DNA of 52,261 bases from Pelagophyceae sp. CCMP2097 (GCA_026770575.1 MU657209.1:64301-116561); one strand, 5' to 3'. Positions 38,883-50,851 are shown, counted from the stretch's first letter. Numbers and translations are program-made. Notes: generated from the letters alone by a model not told the origin.

Positions 38883-40961
38883 CTAAAGATGCTTGAGAAA
38901 GGACGCCGGTTGGAGTCGTGCGGCCAGGTGCGCGGGGAGCCAGAGCAGGCAGAGGTACCAGAGCCGCAGGTCGCCGTAGTCCACCCAGCCCGCGAGGAGC
39001 GCGTTGCGAAACGGCGCGTAGACGAGGAGCGGGAACGGGCTCGTCGCAAACCACAAAGCCAGGCGCGCGGCGAAGGCCAATCGCGAGGAGAAACGAAACG
39101 GCCGCAGCGGCGCCAAGATGGGTGCCGCCGCGGATGCGGCCATCAAAGCGAGCGTCGTGTGCGCGAGGATGAGGTGGATCGCCGAGTAGGCTGCGAAGAG
39201 CTCTATTCCTACTCTGGAGAGCCACCAGCAGCTCCGCCGCCGCCGCGCGTCAAAGTGTACGACGGCCAGCGACGCAAAAACCAAGAGCCAAACCGAGGCG
39301 TCGTCGGCGAGCAGGCCGCGGACCGCCAGGCCGTAGACGATCACGCCGCAGCCCAGCGGCGCGGCGAGGCGGCCCACCTGCCACGCGTCCGAGGTTCTTT
39401 TCTCGAGGATAAGACGGTGGCAGTCTCGAGGCGGTCTCGAGGAGGGGACGTACGAATTCGATCGCGGCGGACTCGACCATTTTTAAGTAGCCGAATTCTG
39501 CCACGATTTGCGAGAGGACCGAAAACGCATCGAGGCCGAGCGGGAGGAGCATGAGCGTTATCGCGCCGGCCATCTCGTCGATGGACACGAAGACGTGCGG
39601 CGACCTACGCAAGGCTCCGACGCGAGGGCGGTGCCACGAGCGACGCGCGACGACTCACGCGAGGAGGTACATGAAGTACGAGTGGTGGAGGTCGTGCTCG
39701 ACGTTGTTCAGCGACCGAAGGACGTGCTCCAGCCGCGACGCCAGCACGGGCGCGTCGACCCTGCGCTGCGAGAACGCAGACGCGTGGGCGCCAACGTCGA
39801 CCGTCGCCTACACGACGTCTGAGATGTAAACGATCGATAACAAGAACGCACGGCGTCGATGCCGCGGCTGAGAAAGTGCGCGTGTGCGCCCGAGGCGCCT
39901 TGAGCGCCGAGCGACCAGACCCAGAGCGCGAGGCCGCGGAGGTTGCGGCGGTAGCGTTGCAAGGGCGGCGTTGCGGCGGTGGCGAAGTCGTCGGCGCACG
40001 TTTCGCCGTGGCACGCGTCGATGGTGTGAAAGCCGGAGAGGGCCGTGTTAACGAGGTGCGCAAAGTCCAAATTGGGCAAAAGGCCGTTGGCGCCGTGCGT
40101 CCTCGCGCGCGCCGTGCCGGCGGGGAGGTTGGCCGCGTTCTTGATTAGGATGGCGCCGCGCAGCACGCCGCCGCGCTCGAGGCCCGGGTACGCCGGGAGC
40201 ATCTCGCGCGAGGTGCAGTTTCGGTCGTCGACGTAGCCTTTCAGAAAGCAGCCGATACCCGCGTCGCCCGCGGCGAGCACCGCGACAACGTTTTTCCCGA
40301 GCCACGGGGCCTCAGAAAGATGCCGCGCGTATGCGACCACAAATGGCCAAGACCCAGCGTCCGCCGCGACGAGCGCCACCGCCTCCAAGGCCGCCTGCGC
40401 TTCCTCTTTAAAGACGGTCGATAGGCGAGGGCACGCACCGCGCCGCTCCTTGGGCGCACGACGACGTACGCCGCGCCGTCGACGGCGCTGCACCGCGACA
40501 CCGTCGCAGCCTCGAAACGTAAAGCGTCGCAGGGCGACCCTGCGGAAAGGCATTCGCGAGGCGAGTGGATACTTTGCCTGCGGGGTCGCAAGGAGTGGCT
40601 CGTCTCGAGGGGAGCTCCACACGTGCAGGCACGCACCGGCGGCAGCGACGGCCTTTTGTGCTTTGGCGAAATCGGCCTCGAACCTTGCACCGACGGTGCT
40701 CCGCGAGATCATGGGCGCGAGCGTCGTCTCGTCAAAGTACGTGCCGCGGGGCTTGAGTTCAGTGGTAGCGACGCTGAGGAGCGGGAAGAGGCAGAGCCAG
40801 ACGAACCCGCCGAGGAAGCAGAGCCGCTGCCAAAACGCGCATTGGCGCCGCGCGACGCTTTGTTTAACCCCCGCCAGCAGCCGCTTTGCTTTTGTCAGCC
40901 GGGCCGGCGGCGCGTGCGGTGGGCGCACGACCTCGAAGAGTTTCCGGTCCGCGTCATCCAC
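38883..40961 (-). CDS. GPAA1: GPI transamidase subunit GAA1
   Basis: ATG 40961 begins MDDADRKLFEVVRPPHAPPA; a first membrane segment follows (LGGFVWLCLFPLLSVA) and then GTYFDETTLAP. The luminal domain reads VVAYARHLSEAPWLGKNVV then LKGYVDDRNC, RGAILIKN, NLDFAHLVNTALSGFHTID, matching the GAA1 family. Downstream are LNNVEHDLHHSYFMYLL, FVSIDEMAGAI and several C-terminal hydrophobic segments (VWLLVFASLAVVHF, FAAYSAIHLILAHT, LRLWYLCLLWLPAHL). Introns supported by frame: 40404-40438 (GTGCGT), 39766-39851 (GTGCGT), 39605-39658 (GTGAGT), 39378-39477 (GTCGAG). One more near 40500-40560 is needed but unresolved. GAA1 is the ER subunit that binds the GPI anchor during its transfer to proteins. Confidence 0.8.
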
Positions 40962-42485
40962 AAACCACCTAAGTTATCTGCAGTGGACCCGTGAGCTGCT
41001 CCAGGATCGGCAGACGCGCTGCTCTAGAGAATCCCCACGGTTATGTCGCCGCAGAGAGGAGTCCTTCTCTCGGCTCGTCCGGTTCGTCTCGAGGATGCAT
41101 GCGACACTGGTGCGGACATCATCGGATAGCTCTGGACGCGTTCGTACGACATGTTCGCGGCCGGTGCTCCAGCCTCTCGGTCGGGACCGCGGCCAGGGAT
41201 ACAGCTGCCCGCCCGGGAGCGCACGGCGCGGCCTCTGATGTCCGAGGTCGCCAAAAGCTTGGTTTAGCGACATTTTAACTTTAATCACGCCGCTTTCCGG
41301 TCTATAAATTAACACCCTCATGCCTCAATCACTAAGTCTTGTGGTTGGGAACAGTAGAATGCAACGCTTAGTGGCGAGGGGTGATTTCGAGATAATCGAG
41401 TTTGAATGTTGGCGCCTCCAAATCGAGCGGCGGGGGCGGCTCCGGATCCGCGGAGGCTGTCGCGATGGCGGCGCTGTCGGTGGCGCTCGCGCCTGGGGTT
41501 GCAACCAGCTGCGCGAGCTGAAAGCGCTCCGAGATTAAGGCATTCTCGACCAAGGCGACTACGACGTTTATCGCGCGAGCGCATTCGCAGCGCACGCCGA
41601 CCCGCCCGCCGGCGCGGCGGCCATGGCGAGAGCCCCATGGCTCGCTGCCGCGGCCATTGCCGGCGCCGCGCCGCCGGCGCCGCCAGCGGCGCGCAAGGCC
41701 ACCACGAAGCGCTGCGACGTGCGGCTGTCGAAAGCTCGACTCGTCGCGGCCGGTGCCGCAGCAGCGCGGGCGCGTCGCACGCGCGGATCGCCGCGCCGCG
41801 CTCCTCGCACAGCCACGGCGACCGGCCGAGTGCCCGGCGCGCGCGCACGCGCCCTCATTGCTCCAGGAGCCTACATGCGAACTGTCCCCAACCTTCATTC
41901 CTACTGTCCCCAGCCCGTATCTTGGGCACATCTCAACGACGGCGACGAGTTTGAGGGCGCGGACGCCGCCGTTCGATCGGGCTTGAGCTCCTCTACATTG
42001 TATGCGAAACAGTCGCTAAGTCAAATTGTTCCGTTGCCTCATAAGCGTTGGATTCTACTGTGAACTCCCAGCCACACTTCTTTAATCAAACACTGATTCA
42101 AACAGTCGGCGTTTTGCGACACCAAGCTTCCGACGGGTGGACTCGACGAGCGCGGCGCGGGGCCTCCTCGTGACGGCCATCGTTGTTCAGGGAAGCTCGA
42201 TGGTCCACTCTGCGAGCAGGCTTGCCCCTCCTCGGCTTCCGCGAGTCGCGTCCGCCGCCGAGTGCGATTACGACGATGGTTGCGGGCGCCGGGCATCCGG
42301 CGCCGCCCCGGCGCGCGGCCGCGGCCTCTTTTTAGCGAGATGCGCCCTAGCCCGTTCGACGTGGCGCGCCGGCGTGCTGCAAGCGAGGATGTGACGAGCG
42401 AGCGCCATGGTGACGGGCCGGGCCACGGCGGCGATGCGAGCTGCTGCGGCGACGCCACGTGCGCTGGTGCGGCGACGCCCGCCTT
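40962..42485. other. 1.5-kb region without a confident gene
   Basis: Frames on both strands are GC-driven and show no domains. The exception is a possible minus-strand C-terminal peptide at 41368-41595, listed separately. An AT-rich stretch at about 41265-41345 carries another TTTAGCGA word (41267-41274). Confidence 0.35.
41368..41595 (-). CDS. possible C-terminal exon, unknown protein
   Basis: The minus frame ending at 41368 reads CARAINVVVALVENALISER then FQLAQLVATPGASATDSA, a Pro/Asp-rich linker, and FKLDYLEITPRH. It is more ordered than the surrounding frames, but no start or partner exon is evident. It could be an Alba-like or other small nucleic-acid-binding helix; I would not assign it. 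Confidence 0.2.
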   Translation of the reverse strand: MRCECARAINVVVALVENALISERFQLAQLVATPGASATDSAAIATASADPEPPPPLDLEAPTFKLDYLEITPRH

Positions 42486-43351
42486 TTACCTGTACCACCA
42501 TCGCATGGTCCACCAGAGCGCGCCGACTGCGATGAGCGGGACGGCGATGTTTGCGAACTTCTTTCCCGCTCGCATCATTTTGACCACGTCCATCATCATC
42601 GGCGCCTTGGCGTGCCCCTGCGCCGCGGCGCGCGTGAAGAGGCGCAGTGCCTCGTCGTAATCCAGCGGCGCGCCCTTGCCGGTGACAGGCGGAACCACCG
42701 TACGGCTTCCTCGTACGACACGGCCACGCCCTTGCCTTCACAAATTTTGCCGATGTTGCATTGCGCGCCGGAGAATCCTTGGTCGGCCGCGCGTCGAAAA
42801 TACTCCTCGGCGGTCTTGAAGTTGCGCGGGACGCCGAGGCCAGTCTCGTAGCAGCACCCCAGCGCGTTCTTCGCCGGCGCGTACCCTTGCAGCGCCGCGA
42901 GCTCGTAAAAGTCGAACGCGCGCGCACCGCTCTGCTGCACGCCGTGTTGACCGCTGCGGTAGTAGTCTCCCAGGTCCATCTGCGCCTTGGCGTTGCCCTT
43001 GTCCACGTGCTTCTGCAGCCGGCGCAGCGACTCTGCGAACGACTTGGGCGGCGGCGCTCGGCAGAGCGGGCATCGCTCGTCGTACTCGCACTTGTAGGCG
43101 CATGCCACACAAATGCTCTTGCAGCAGCACGAGTCGATAGTTTGCTGGCTTTCTTTGATCGGAAGCAGATCGAGGCAGATGGCGCACGTGTCGCGCCAGT
43201 CCGGCACATCGTCGTTCGGCGCACCGGCCTTGGCGAGAGCCGTCGTCCGAACAGCCGGTGCGCGCCGCACCGCCGTGGACCCAGCCGCCGGCGAGACGAC
43301 GATGGCCGGCTTCTCCTTGATCTTCGTTCTAAATAGCCAGTGCTCTCAAGC
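42486..43351 (-). pseudogene. RING-Sel1-TM copy lacking MYND and start codon
   Basis: Reads KIKEKPAIVVSPAAGS then a RING-like finger (CAICLDLLPIK, SCCCKSICVACAYK, CPLCRAPPP), Sel1 repeats (AKAQMDLGDYYRSGQ, AKNALGCCYETGLGVPRNF, SGAQCNIGKICEGKGVAVSY) and, in a different frame, GAPLDYDEALRLFTRAAAQG followed by a terminal membrane segment (IAVPLIAVGALWWTM). The frame breaks at about 42700, where part of one Sel1 repeat seems deleted. Upstream the frame opens at a stop near 43355 with no ATG and no MYND finger. This is a 5'-truncated relative of the gene at 50852-52134. Confidence 0.65.
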
Positions 43352-43537
43352 GCTGAGCAACAAATCCTTTTTTTTCGGACTCGGAAGCAGGAGCCGAGCC
43401 TGCTCCTGGCCGCCGGGCAGCTCCCGGGGCGGCTGAAGTATGAACGTACTTCGCGCATACGTATCACTACGAGGAGAACGCCCTCACCCGGCCACCCAAA
43501 GGCCCGATGTCCGGTGCTCCGAGCGCCCAGCCTGGAG

Positions 43538-43610
43538 CCCATCCGCGTCGGCGGTCCGTCGATTGAGGACAAGCCCCATCCGCGTCGGCGGTCCGTCGAT
43601 TGAGGACAAG
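43538..43610. repeat. perfect 36-bp tandem duplication
   Basis: Two identical copies of 36 bp (start CCCATCCGCGTCGGCGG, end GATTGAGGACAAG) at 43538-43573 and 43575-43610, separated by one base. They lie between the RING-Sel1 remnant and the 3' end of the giant ankyrin gene. This region (43352-43657) has no recognised gene. Confidence 0.85.
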
Positions 43611-43657
43611 CGGGCGTTACGTCGCCGGCGACAACAGACAGGGGTTGGATTGGCCGT

Positions 43658-46600
43658 TCACAGCGCGCCGCTTTGGAACTCGTAGCACGTCTGGCCGTCG
43701 TTGTTCACGACGGTGTCGTCGGCGCCCTTGCCGAGCAAGTACTTCCCGAGGGCGTCGTACGAGTAGCCGAAGCAGAAGAAGACGGGCGTGTTGCCCTCCA
43801 AGTTCGGGGCGTTGACGTCTGCGCCGCGGGCCAAGAGGTACTTGCAGCACCGCCGGTCGTTTTGCTGCGCGGCCAGCGCGAGCAACGTGTTGCCGCTCGC
43901 GTCGCGCGCGTCCACGGGCAGCGCATATGTGTCGCAGCACTCCTCCAGCGCTGCCACGTTGCCCGTGCGCGCCGCAAACGTCGCGCGCTCCAGCAGCTCG
44001 GCGAGGGGCGGCGTCTCGGAAGCCGCCGCGGCTTTCGCAGCCGCCTCTTCGCGCGTCACAATCTCGTCGACCGTCGTCAAGTCTCGCGCGCCGAGCTGGA
44101 CCATTTCGGAGATGGAGATGTTCGTCGTGACGAGGCGGCCGTTGCGGTCGCTGCGCCGCTGGACCTTCGAAGTCTGGTTGTCGACGTCGTCTTGAGGATC
44201 CTTGACAAACATGGCCAGACCCAAGTGCGGCGCCCACCGAGTCCTGTTCTCGCCCCAGGACCGGTCGTCGGGGCCGCGGACGTGCATGCCCACGAGTTTG
44301 GGCGGCGGCGTCGCGAAGTCCACCGAAGCCGGCCAGGCCGCGTGGCCGCCGGACAAGCAGTGCGTGCGATTCGGCCTCTCCAGGAAGTCGGCGCGCGGCT
44401 GCATCTTCGGCAGCTGCGCCCAGTAGCGGCCGCGCTGGTGGTGCTCCATGCCGCGCCAGCCGTCGTCTTCAAACGCGGGCGCCGCCGAAACCGCCGCCGT
44501 AGAACAAAGGCCGAGCTTTGGCACGCACGCCGGCCGCCGCATTTCGTCAAAGGCGGCGTCCGAATCCAAAGCCGCCCTGCGCCGCTGCAGCGCGAGCGTG
44601 CGGACGTCGTCGTGGCTCTGCGGGAGCGTCGCCTCTAAAAAATCGTCTTCCCAGTCCTCCACATCCCCAACCTCGTCGCAAGAGTCGGACCACCAGGCCC
44701 CGTCGCCGTCCTCGGCGAAGATTTCGGAGCGGTGGGCCTCCGCCTCGACGTGCGTGAGGGCGACTTTGGTGTCGGTGCGCGGCACCACGTTCGCCAAGCC
44801 GAGGCGCCGCACGAGCTCATCGAGGAAGCCAGCGTCGCCGATGAGCTGGTCCGCCGCCTCGCCGGCTTCTTGCTCCGCCGCCTCTTGCGCGAGCTGCTTT
44901 TGCGTCATGCCGCGGCGGCCGCGGTAGTTTGTGGCAGCGTAGTCGGACGACGATGCCCCACTCCGCGCCGAATCCGGCCTGCTCCGAGCCGAATCCGGCC
45001 TGCTCCGCGGCGACGCTTGCGACGCCGACCGCGACCGCGGCGTCGCCACGTCGCGCCGCGCCAGCGCAGCGCCCGTGTCGTCGTCAAACGTCACCAGCCG
45101 GCCCTTTGATTCCTGCCTGACCAATTGCGGCGGGCCCAGCTGCGGCGCGGCGCGGCGCGGTTGCCGCGCGCGCATCGAGCCCCTGGCGTTGCGGCTCACC
45201 AACGGCTTGAAGGTGACGCCCAGAGGCGCGTCCCAGCGCAGCCTCGGCGCGTCTGCGAGCGGGTCGACGTTGTAGAAGAAGGTGGCGTTGGTGGAGTTGT
45301 CCAGGCGCTGCTCCCAGACGCCGAGGTTATCGGCCGACTTTTCCACGCACGTCGAATTGGAGAGTCGAGCCGCCCACTTCGCGCTCGAGTCGCCGATGCC
45401 GCGCGCGCCGGCGGCGGCGAGCTTCTCCGAGACGAGGCGGACGATTTTGGCGCGCATCTTTCGTTTTGTCGTCCTGGCCGCGAGGTCGTGGTACGCGGCC
45501 GTCACGGCGATGGCCTCGAGGCGCGCCCGGATCGCGTCGCGCTGAGACTCGCGCTTGCGCAAGTCGTCGATTCGGGCGTAGTTCGCGTCGAAGGACGTTT
45601 TGGAGAACATTGTCAGCAAGCCCTGCGTGTACGTGTCCTCGTCGACGCCAATAAGCGCCGACGAAAACGCCTGCGGCATCGGCAGCCGGTCCGCCGACGG
45701 ACCCGTCCCCTCCGCTTTGGGCGATGCGCCGCAGCCCGTCTCCGCGCGGTCCGTCACCTCGATGACGTACTTGTAATCCGCGTGCAACCGCGGCCTTACC
45801 AAAAGCTCGACGCATCGCTGCGTCGAATGCCACACGTTGGCCCGCTCCACGCCCGGCTTAAAGAACGGCGCGTCCGTCCGCATGTGCCTTGCGGAGAGGC
45901 CGAAGGAGTACGTGCGCATGGAAGTCTCCGGGTCGACTTCGCGCGGCAGCCAGCCCAACTTGGCCGCCGGCAGCGATTCGAAAGACACGGCCGAGTCCGG
46001 CGTGAAGAGACGCTTCGTCTCGCTCGCCGTGCGCCGGAAGCCGTCGCCGCTCCGGCCCACGCGCGCCGCCGTCGGCGACTCGTCGTCCGACGGTCCGTCG
46101 TCCAAAAGCTCCGTCACCAGCACCAAAGCGCCCGTGAACACGGCGGTGATGACCGTGCGGACGACGGGCGCTTTCGCGTCGCCCGCGGCGCCGCGCATGT
46201 TCTTCAGCCGCGCCGACTTTGCGATGATTTCGCACCTCTGTGGGATCAACGTCCGCCACGGCTCCACCCACGGCTGCGGAGACACCGCCTCCTCTAAAAC
46301 CCAAGCTAGGAAGGGCGGCGCAACGAGCGGGTCGTCGAGCGCCGTGACCGTGGACAGCATGACCGAGTCCGTTGACGACTTGGCCTCGCTCCGGCAAAAG
46401 AGGCCCGCCGGTAAAGTCCAAAACCGTCGCTGCAGAGGCACGCGCCGCCGCTTCGGCCCGCCGTCGCCGAGCCACTTCGGCAGCGCCGTCGCCGAGCCGA
46501 TCGCCGCGCAGCCCGGCACGCGCGACGCCTCGCCCGCGCGGCCAGAGCAGCGCACCGAGAGCACTGGTAAATCAGACTCCGCATCCTGCTCCGCTTCCCA

Positions 46601-49600
46601 GCGCGCGCCGCCGTCGCCCGCCGCGCCGTCGACGTCGTTGGAACCGCCGCCCTCGACGCCGCCGTAGCCGACGGCCGGCGCTCTTGTGGCGGCGGCGCCG
46701 TCGCCCGCGTCCACCACCCCGAGTTCCGAGAGCACCAGCGACGCCGCGGGCATTTCTTCGGCCTGCGGGCCCAGCAGCACCAGGCGCGCGGTGGCGTCGC
46801 CGCTGCACACTCGCGCGAGCGCGCGCGCGGCGCTTTCGCGCTTGAGCATGAATGCGACCCAGTCGTTGTATTTCACGAGCCCACCGTCGTTCTCCGCGAC
46901 CCACCGCCCGCTCGGCGCGCCCCACGTCGCCGTGCTCGGCCGCGACGTGGCCGGCCGCGCGCCGCCGTTGAGCAGGTGCCGCTCGAAGCGCGCACGCTTG
47001 CCTTCGCCGTCAGGCGTCGGGACGCGGACCGACGCCTCCTCTGCGTGCCGCGGAGATCCAACCGCCTCTGGCCGTGCCGCGCCGCTCGGCGCGTCCAGGA
47101 ACGCGACGTCCTGTCCCTCGAGCCGAGGCGAGTTGCCGCCGAGCGCGCCATCGACGCCTCCGTCGTCGGCGCCTCCGTCGTCGCCGGGCGCGCGGCCGCC
47201 GCCGTATGCGCCGCCGAGCGGCGCCGAGTAGACATCGGCCTGCTGTGGGACATCGCCGAGCGCGACTTGCAGCTTGTGCTTGCCGATGAGGTCCTCGGCC
47301 TCGACGGCCTTGGCGACGACGCCGCGGAGCCCGACGAAGACGCGGCGCATGACGTGTGCCGGGCGTCCCAAAGCTTGGCCCGCAGGCCGCGATTCGCTGG
47401 CCGCGGGCGGCGAGAAGAGGTGCGGCGGTAAGTTGAGCGCCTCGACGAGGTCCAGATTGTCCGTGAGGACGCGCGAAATGGCGCAGGCCGACGCCTTGTT
47501 GCCGCCGTCGGCGGCGAGGCGGAAGACTTTGTCGACGGCACCGGCGTAGTCCGCGCTCCTGAGCGTCTCCAAGCGCAACAGCTTCAGCAGTTGGCTGGCG
47601 ACGCCCGTCATGCCGCCGCGGTCCGCCGAGTCGCCAGGCATGACGCAGCCCTCGACGAGCGACGCCCGGTGCCTTTTTTGCGCGTCCTGGGCGCGTAGGG
47701 CAACGGCCTCGTAGTCCGTCGTCTTAAAGTCGCACAAAGCGGCGCCCTTGCCGTCTGGAGGTGCCGCCAAGGCCTCGGCTCGGTAAGACGCGGCCAAAGC
47801 CGCCACGGCCAAAGCGCCGTCGGCTTTTGCGGCCTCGAGCAGCCGCGGCTCCGACGTGGCCGCGCAATGCAAGGCGACGGCCTGCGCCAGCGTGAGCATG
47901 CGGACGTCGCCCGTCTCCAAATGGTACACGGTGACGCGCCACCGCCAGGGCCTAGGCAGCATCGAACAAGTTGTCATACCGCCCCCCCCCAACACGCGCT
48001 TTGCAAAGGCGATGGTCGAAAGAGACGCACATCCAGGTCGCCGTGCCGGCGTGCCATCTTCGCCGCCGGTGCACCCACGCGCGGACCGTCTGGCCACCAT
48101 CCGCGGCGTACGTTCCTCGCAGGAAGACGTCCTTGCCTTCCACGAGGCACTCAAAGAGAGGCAGCACCTAAGCGCGACGCGTCGGAGGACGACGGGGTCG
48201 CAACGCATTCCAGAGACGGGGTCTCCAGAGGATGAGAGGAGGATGAGAGCAGAAACGTCTCAAGGCTCCTGGGCACTGACCCTTTCGGGCGGCCCGAGGG
48301 CGAGGGCGGGCGGCGGTTGGACGGCTTGGACGCCTTCTTCATCCGAATCCGATCCGTCTTCGCTCCCGACGACGTCTCGAGGTTGCTCGCCGTAGATGGC
48401 CCCAACGTCCCTAAAAGTTTCCGCGTACTCGGCCTGCGCCGCGGAATGCGCCACCGCCACCGCCTCGAAGAGGCGGCCCTTGGACTCGATGAGGCGCAGC
48501 GCCTTGCGCACGGCTGATGAGATTTCCGTGAAAGCCAAGGCCTCGATGGTGCGGCGGATCGGGTGCCTTTCGACCAAAACAAAGTCGGCCACCGCGACGC
48601 CCGTCGCTCGCGCGCGCGCTTCCAGTAAAGCGTGCTCGTCGGCGAACACGCGCCAGGCGTCCTCGCGCCGCGTCTCGTCGCGGTAGCGAAAATATAAAGC
48701 GGCGATGCGCATCATCTGCGGCGTCGCCTGCACGAACTGCCCTGCCGTCTCGCGCCGCCGCGCCTCTTTTGCAAGCAGCAGCAGTTTGTCCGGCTCGAGC
48801 TTGATTGCGAGATTTTCAGAGTAGACGGAAGCAGTCGTTTTGAGCGGTGTAGCCGGCGCCTTTTTCGGCTTGCGCGCGGACCGCGGCTTGGACGCCGCGT
48901 CGAGCTTGCGCTGCGCCGCCGCCTGCGCGAGTTTGAGCGTGCCCTGCTCGTCGACGTCCATTTCCAAGGCCGCCGTCGCCTCGCGCGCCTCGCGGCCGAC
49001 CTTTTCGCGCTCGCGCGCGAGCCGCCGCTCCACGTGCGCAATCGAAGGCAGCTCCTGGTACGACGTGTCCACCGACAGGGCGTCGTCGCCCACGAGCGAC
49101 CACGGGCCCGCCTTGGAGGCGGGAGCGGCGGATGCGGTGGGCGCCGCGGGGGGTTTATCGTCTTTGTCATGCGTGGCTGCGCCGGCGCCGAGGGCCCGGC
49201 TGCGGTCGTGGCTCGCTTCGATCTTGGCGGCGACGCGCTTGGCGACGGCGTCGCGCGCGGCGCGGTCGCGGTAGATGGACAGCTGCGTTTCTCCAGCCAG
49301 CTCCGGAAGCACGCGCTCCAGCGTCGTCGGCTGACGCGGCGGTGCGTCCACGACCGCCAGCGGCGCCGAAACGCCGCCGCCCGCCGCGCCGCCGAGGCCG
49401 AGCAACGCGTTCAACCGGCCGTTTGCCGAATTCGACTGCCGCTGGTCCGGCTGCCGGCCGTCCGACTGCGAGAACCGCTCGACGGCCGAGTCGCCGTCGC
49501 CGTCGCGCAGCCGCCGCCGCGGGCCCTCGGCCGACCCCGACGACAGCGGCCCGAGTGCGGCCGGGTGCAGCGACCCGAGCGACCGCGAGAACGCAGGCTC

Positions 49601-49813
49601 GCGCGCCCTTTGCGGCTCATGCCCGCGCGCCTGCTTCAGCCGCGACGCATTCGCCTGCAGTGTGACGCGTCACCGGGGATTCGCCAAACGACGCCTTGCG
49701 ATGTACAGTGCGGTTCGTTCGTCAAGGCGCGCGACGCGCGTTCTTACCTTGCGGAGCAGGTCCTTGGACCCGAGCAGCACGCTCGTGTAAAACGCCTCGG
49801 TGTCGTCGTTCAT
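43658..49813 (-). CDS. giant ankyrin-tailed protein of unknown function
   Basis: Exons (minus): 49813-49748, 49654-48281, 48167-47998, 47951-43658, about 1967 aa. Exon 1 is MNDDTEAFYTSVLLGSKDLL; canonical introns of 93 nt (GTAAGA...GCAG) and 113 nt (GTCAGT...TTAG) follow. Exon 2 has helical segments (ERRLAREREKVGREAREATA, AALYFRYRDETRREDAWRVF). Exon 3 reads FECLVEGKDVFLRGTYAADG and HAGTATWMCVSFDHRLCKA. The long last exon has acidic and Pro-rich linkers and a WW-like stretch (LGVWEQRLDNSTNATFFYNV). It ends in ankyrin repeats (ASGNTLLALAAQQNDRRCCK, ARGADVNAPNLEGNTPVFF, DGQTCYEF). The exon 3/4 join is either a 46-nt GC-AG intron or a one-base error in a run of nine G (47982-47990). Deleting one G also gives an open frame. 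Confidence 0.65.
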
Positions 49814-49952
49814 GATCGTCCCATGCCCCACGGCGACGGATGCGCGGTCGACGGCGGTCCCGGGGCCGCGTCTCCCTTCACAACAGCGGCGCGCACAACG
49901 TTTAAACCCGTCGCTGAAGCCCGATAGAGCGCTCGCACCCGCCGCGGCCGCG
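49814..49952. promoter_or_regulatory. 139-bp divergent promoter interval
   Basis: The start codons of the giant ankyrin gene (-) and the small membrane protein gene (+) are only 139 bp apart, so a shared bidirectional promoter is likely. No specific element was recognised. Confidence 0.4.
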
Positions 49953-50367
49953 ATGCTCGGCGTCGCGAGGTCTCTGGCGCGACGGGCGCCGCCGGTGCGG
50001 TGCGGCCTGGCGCGGCGGCAGACGGACCATGCCGCGCAGAAAGCGACGGACCAGGCCGCGCGAAAAGCAAAGGTGGAGAAAGCCTTCGAAGAGGCGGCGA
50101 GCCAGTCCTTGCACGGCGTCCGTCGCATCGACGCTCCCTCTCGTCGTGCTCGAGGCCGCCCCTAGGAACTCGCCCATGTTCGGATCGTCTTCAATCACGT
50201 TGAAGAGCCCGATGCTCTACATCATGATCGGTTGCACGTGCGCCATTTTCTTCGCGTCGGAATACTTCGAGGAGCGCGCCGCCGCCGAGGAGGACCGCAA
50301 GCTCCGCGAGGCAGAAGCGCAGAAGCAGGCGCAGCCGGCGTCGCTCTTCCCGACGCTGCGACGATGA
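49953..50367 (+). CDS. small single-pass membrane protein, possibly mitochondrial
   Basis: Exons 49953-50117 and 50155-50367 (phase 0 across a 37-nt GTCCGT...CGAG intron); 125 aa. The N-terminus MLGVARSLARRAPPVRCGLA is Arg-rich without acids, as in a mitochondrial presequence, and leads into a charged helix (DQAARKAKVEKAFEEAASQS). Exon 2 has one membrane span (PMLYIMIGCTCAIFFASEYF) followed by a coiled-coil-like charged tail (EERAAAEEDRKLREAEAQKQ). This layout is typical of small respiratory-chain accessory subunits or assembly factors, but no family could be named. Confidence 0.55.
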
Positions 50368-50851
50368 CGTCGACAGCCCGGTCACGTAAGGCGCTCCTTA
50401 CGACCGAATGCCTTCACGCCGCTGCAATCGCGGGTGCGTCGACCGGCGGCTGCGGAGCGCCGGCATTGCTCTTGCTGGCATCATCTTAGACGTCTCGCCC
50501 GTGCCTGCAGCGGCTCCGGGGCAGTGCACTTGCGGCTGCCGAGGGAGGGGCCTCCTCAGGAGGGTCCAGGAGGGGCGTCCTCTGGAGGGACGACCTCTAA
50601 AGTGGTGCCCTCTAGAGGGACGACCTCTGAGGTGTCCGCTCTAAGGCGTCGCCCGCGGGCGCCCTCGACGGGCCTGCTCTAGCTGAGTCCCCGCCCGTTT
50701 TGTTAAGCGGATGGGCCGCGCCGCTCCGAGGCAGCCCGGGACCCTCGAGAGGACGGATCCATGCTGGCATCTCTGACTGACTGCATCCCCATCATCGAGA
50801 CCCTCTCGGGTCCAAAAGGGTCCGAAATGAGCAGATTGCTTACGACACCGT
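50368..50851. repeat. intergenic region with short tandem repeats
   Basis: GAGGGACGACCTCT occurs at 50585-50598 and 50615-50628 (30-bp period) inside a purine-rich GGAGGGGC-type stretch (about 50540-50630). No gene recognised. Confidence 0.5.

Noticed and set aside
42268..43572. 434-codon minus frame over the RING-Sel1 remnant
   Set aside because: The Sel1 and RING motifs lie in other frames; this one is Arg/Ser-rich shadow sequence.
50111..50165. GC-AG intron in the small membrane protein gene
   Set aside because: A canonical GT-AG choice (50118-50154) joins the exons in phase equally well, so no unusual splice site is needed.
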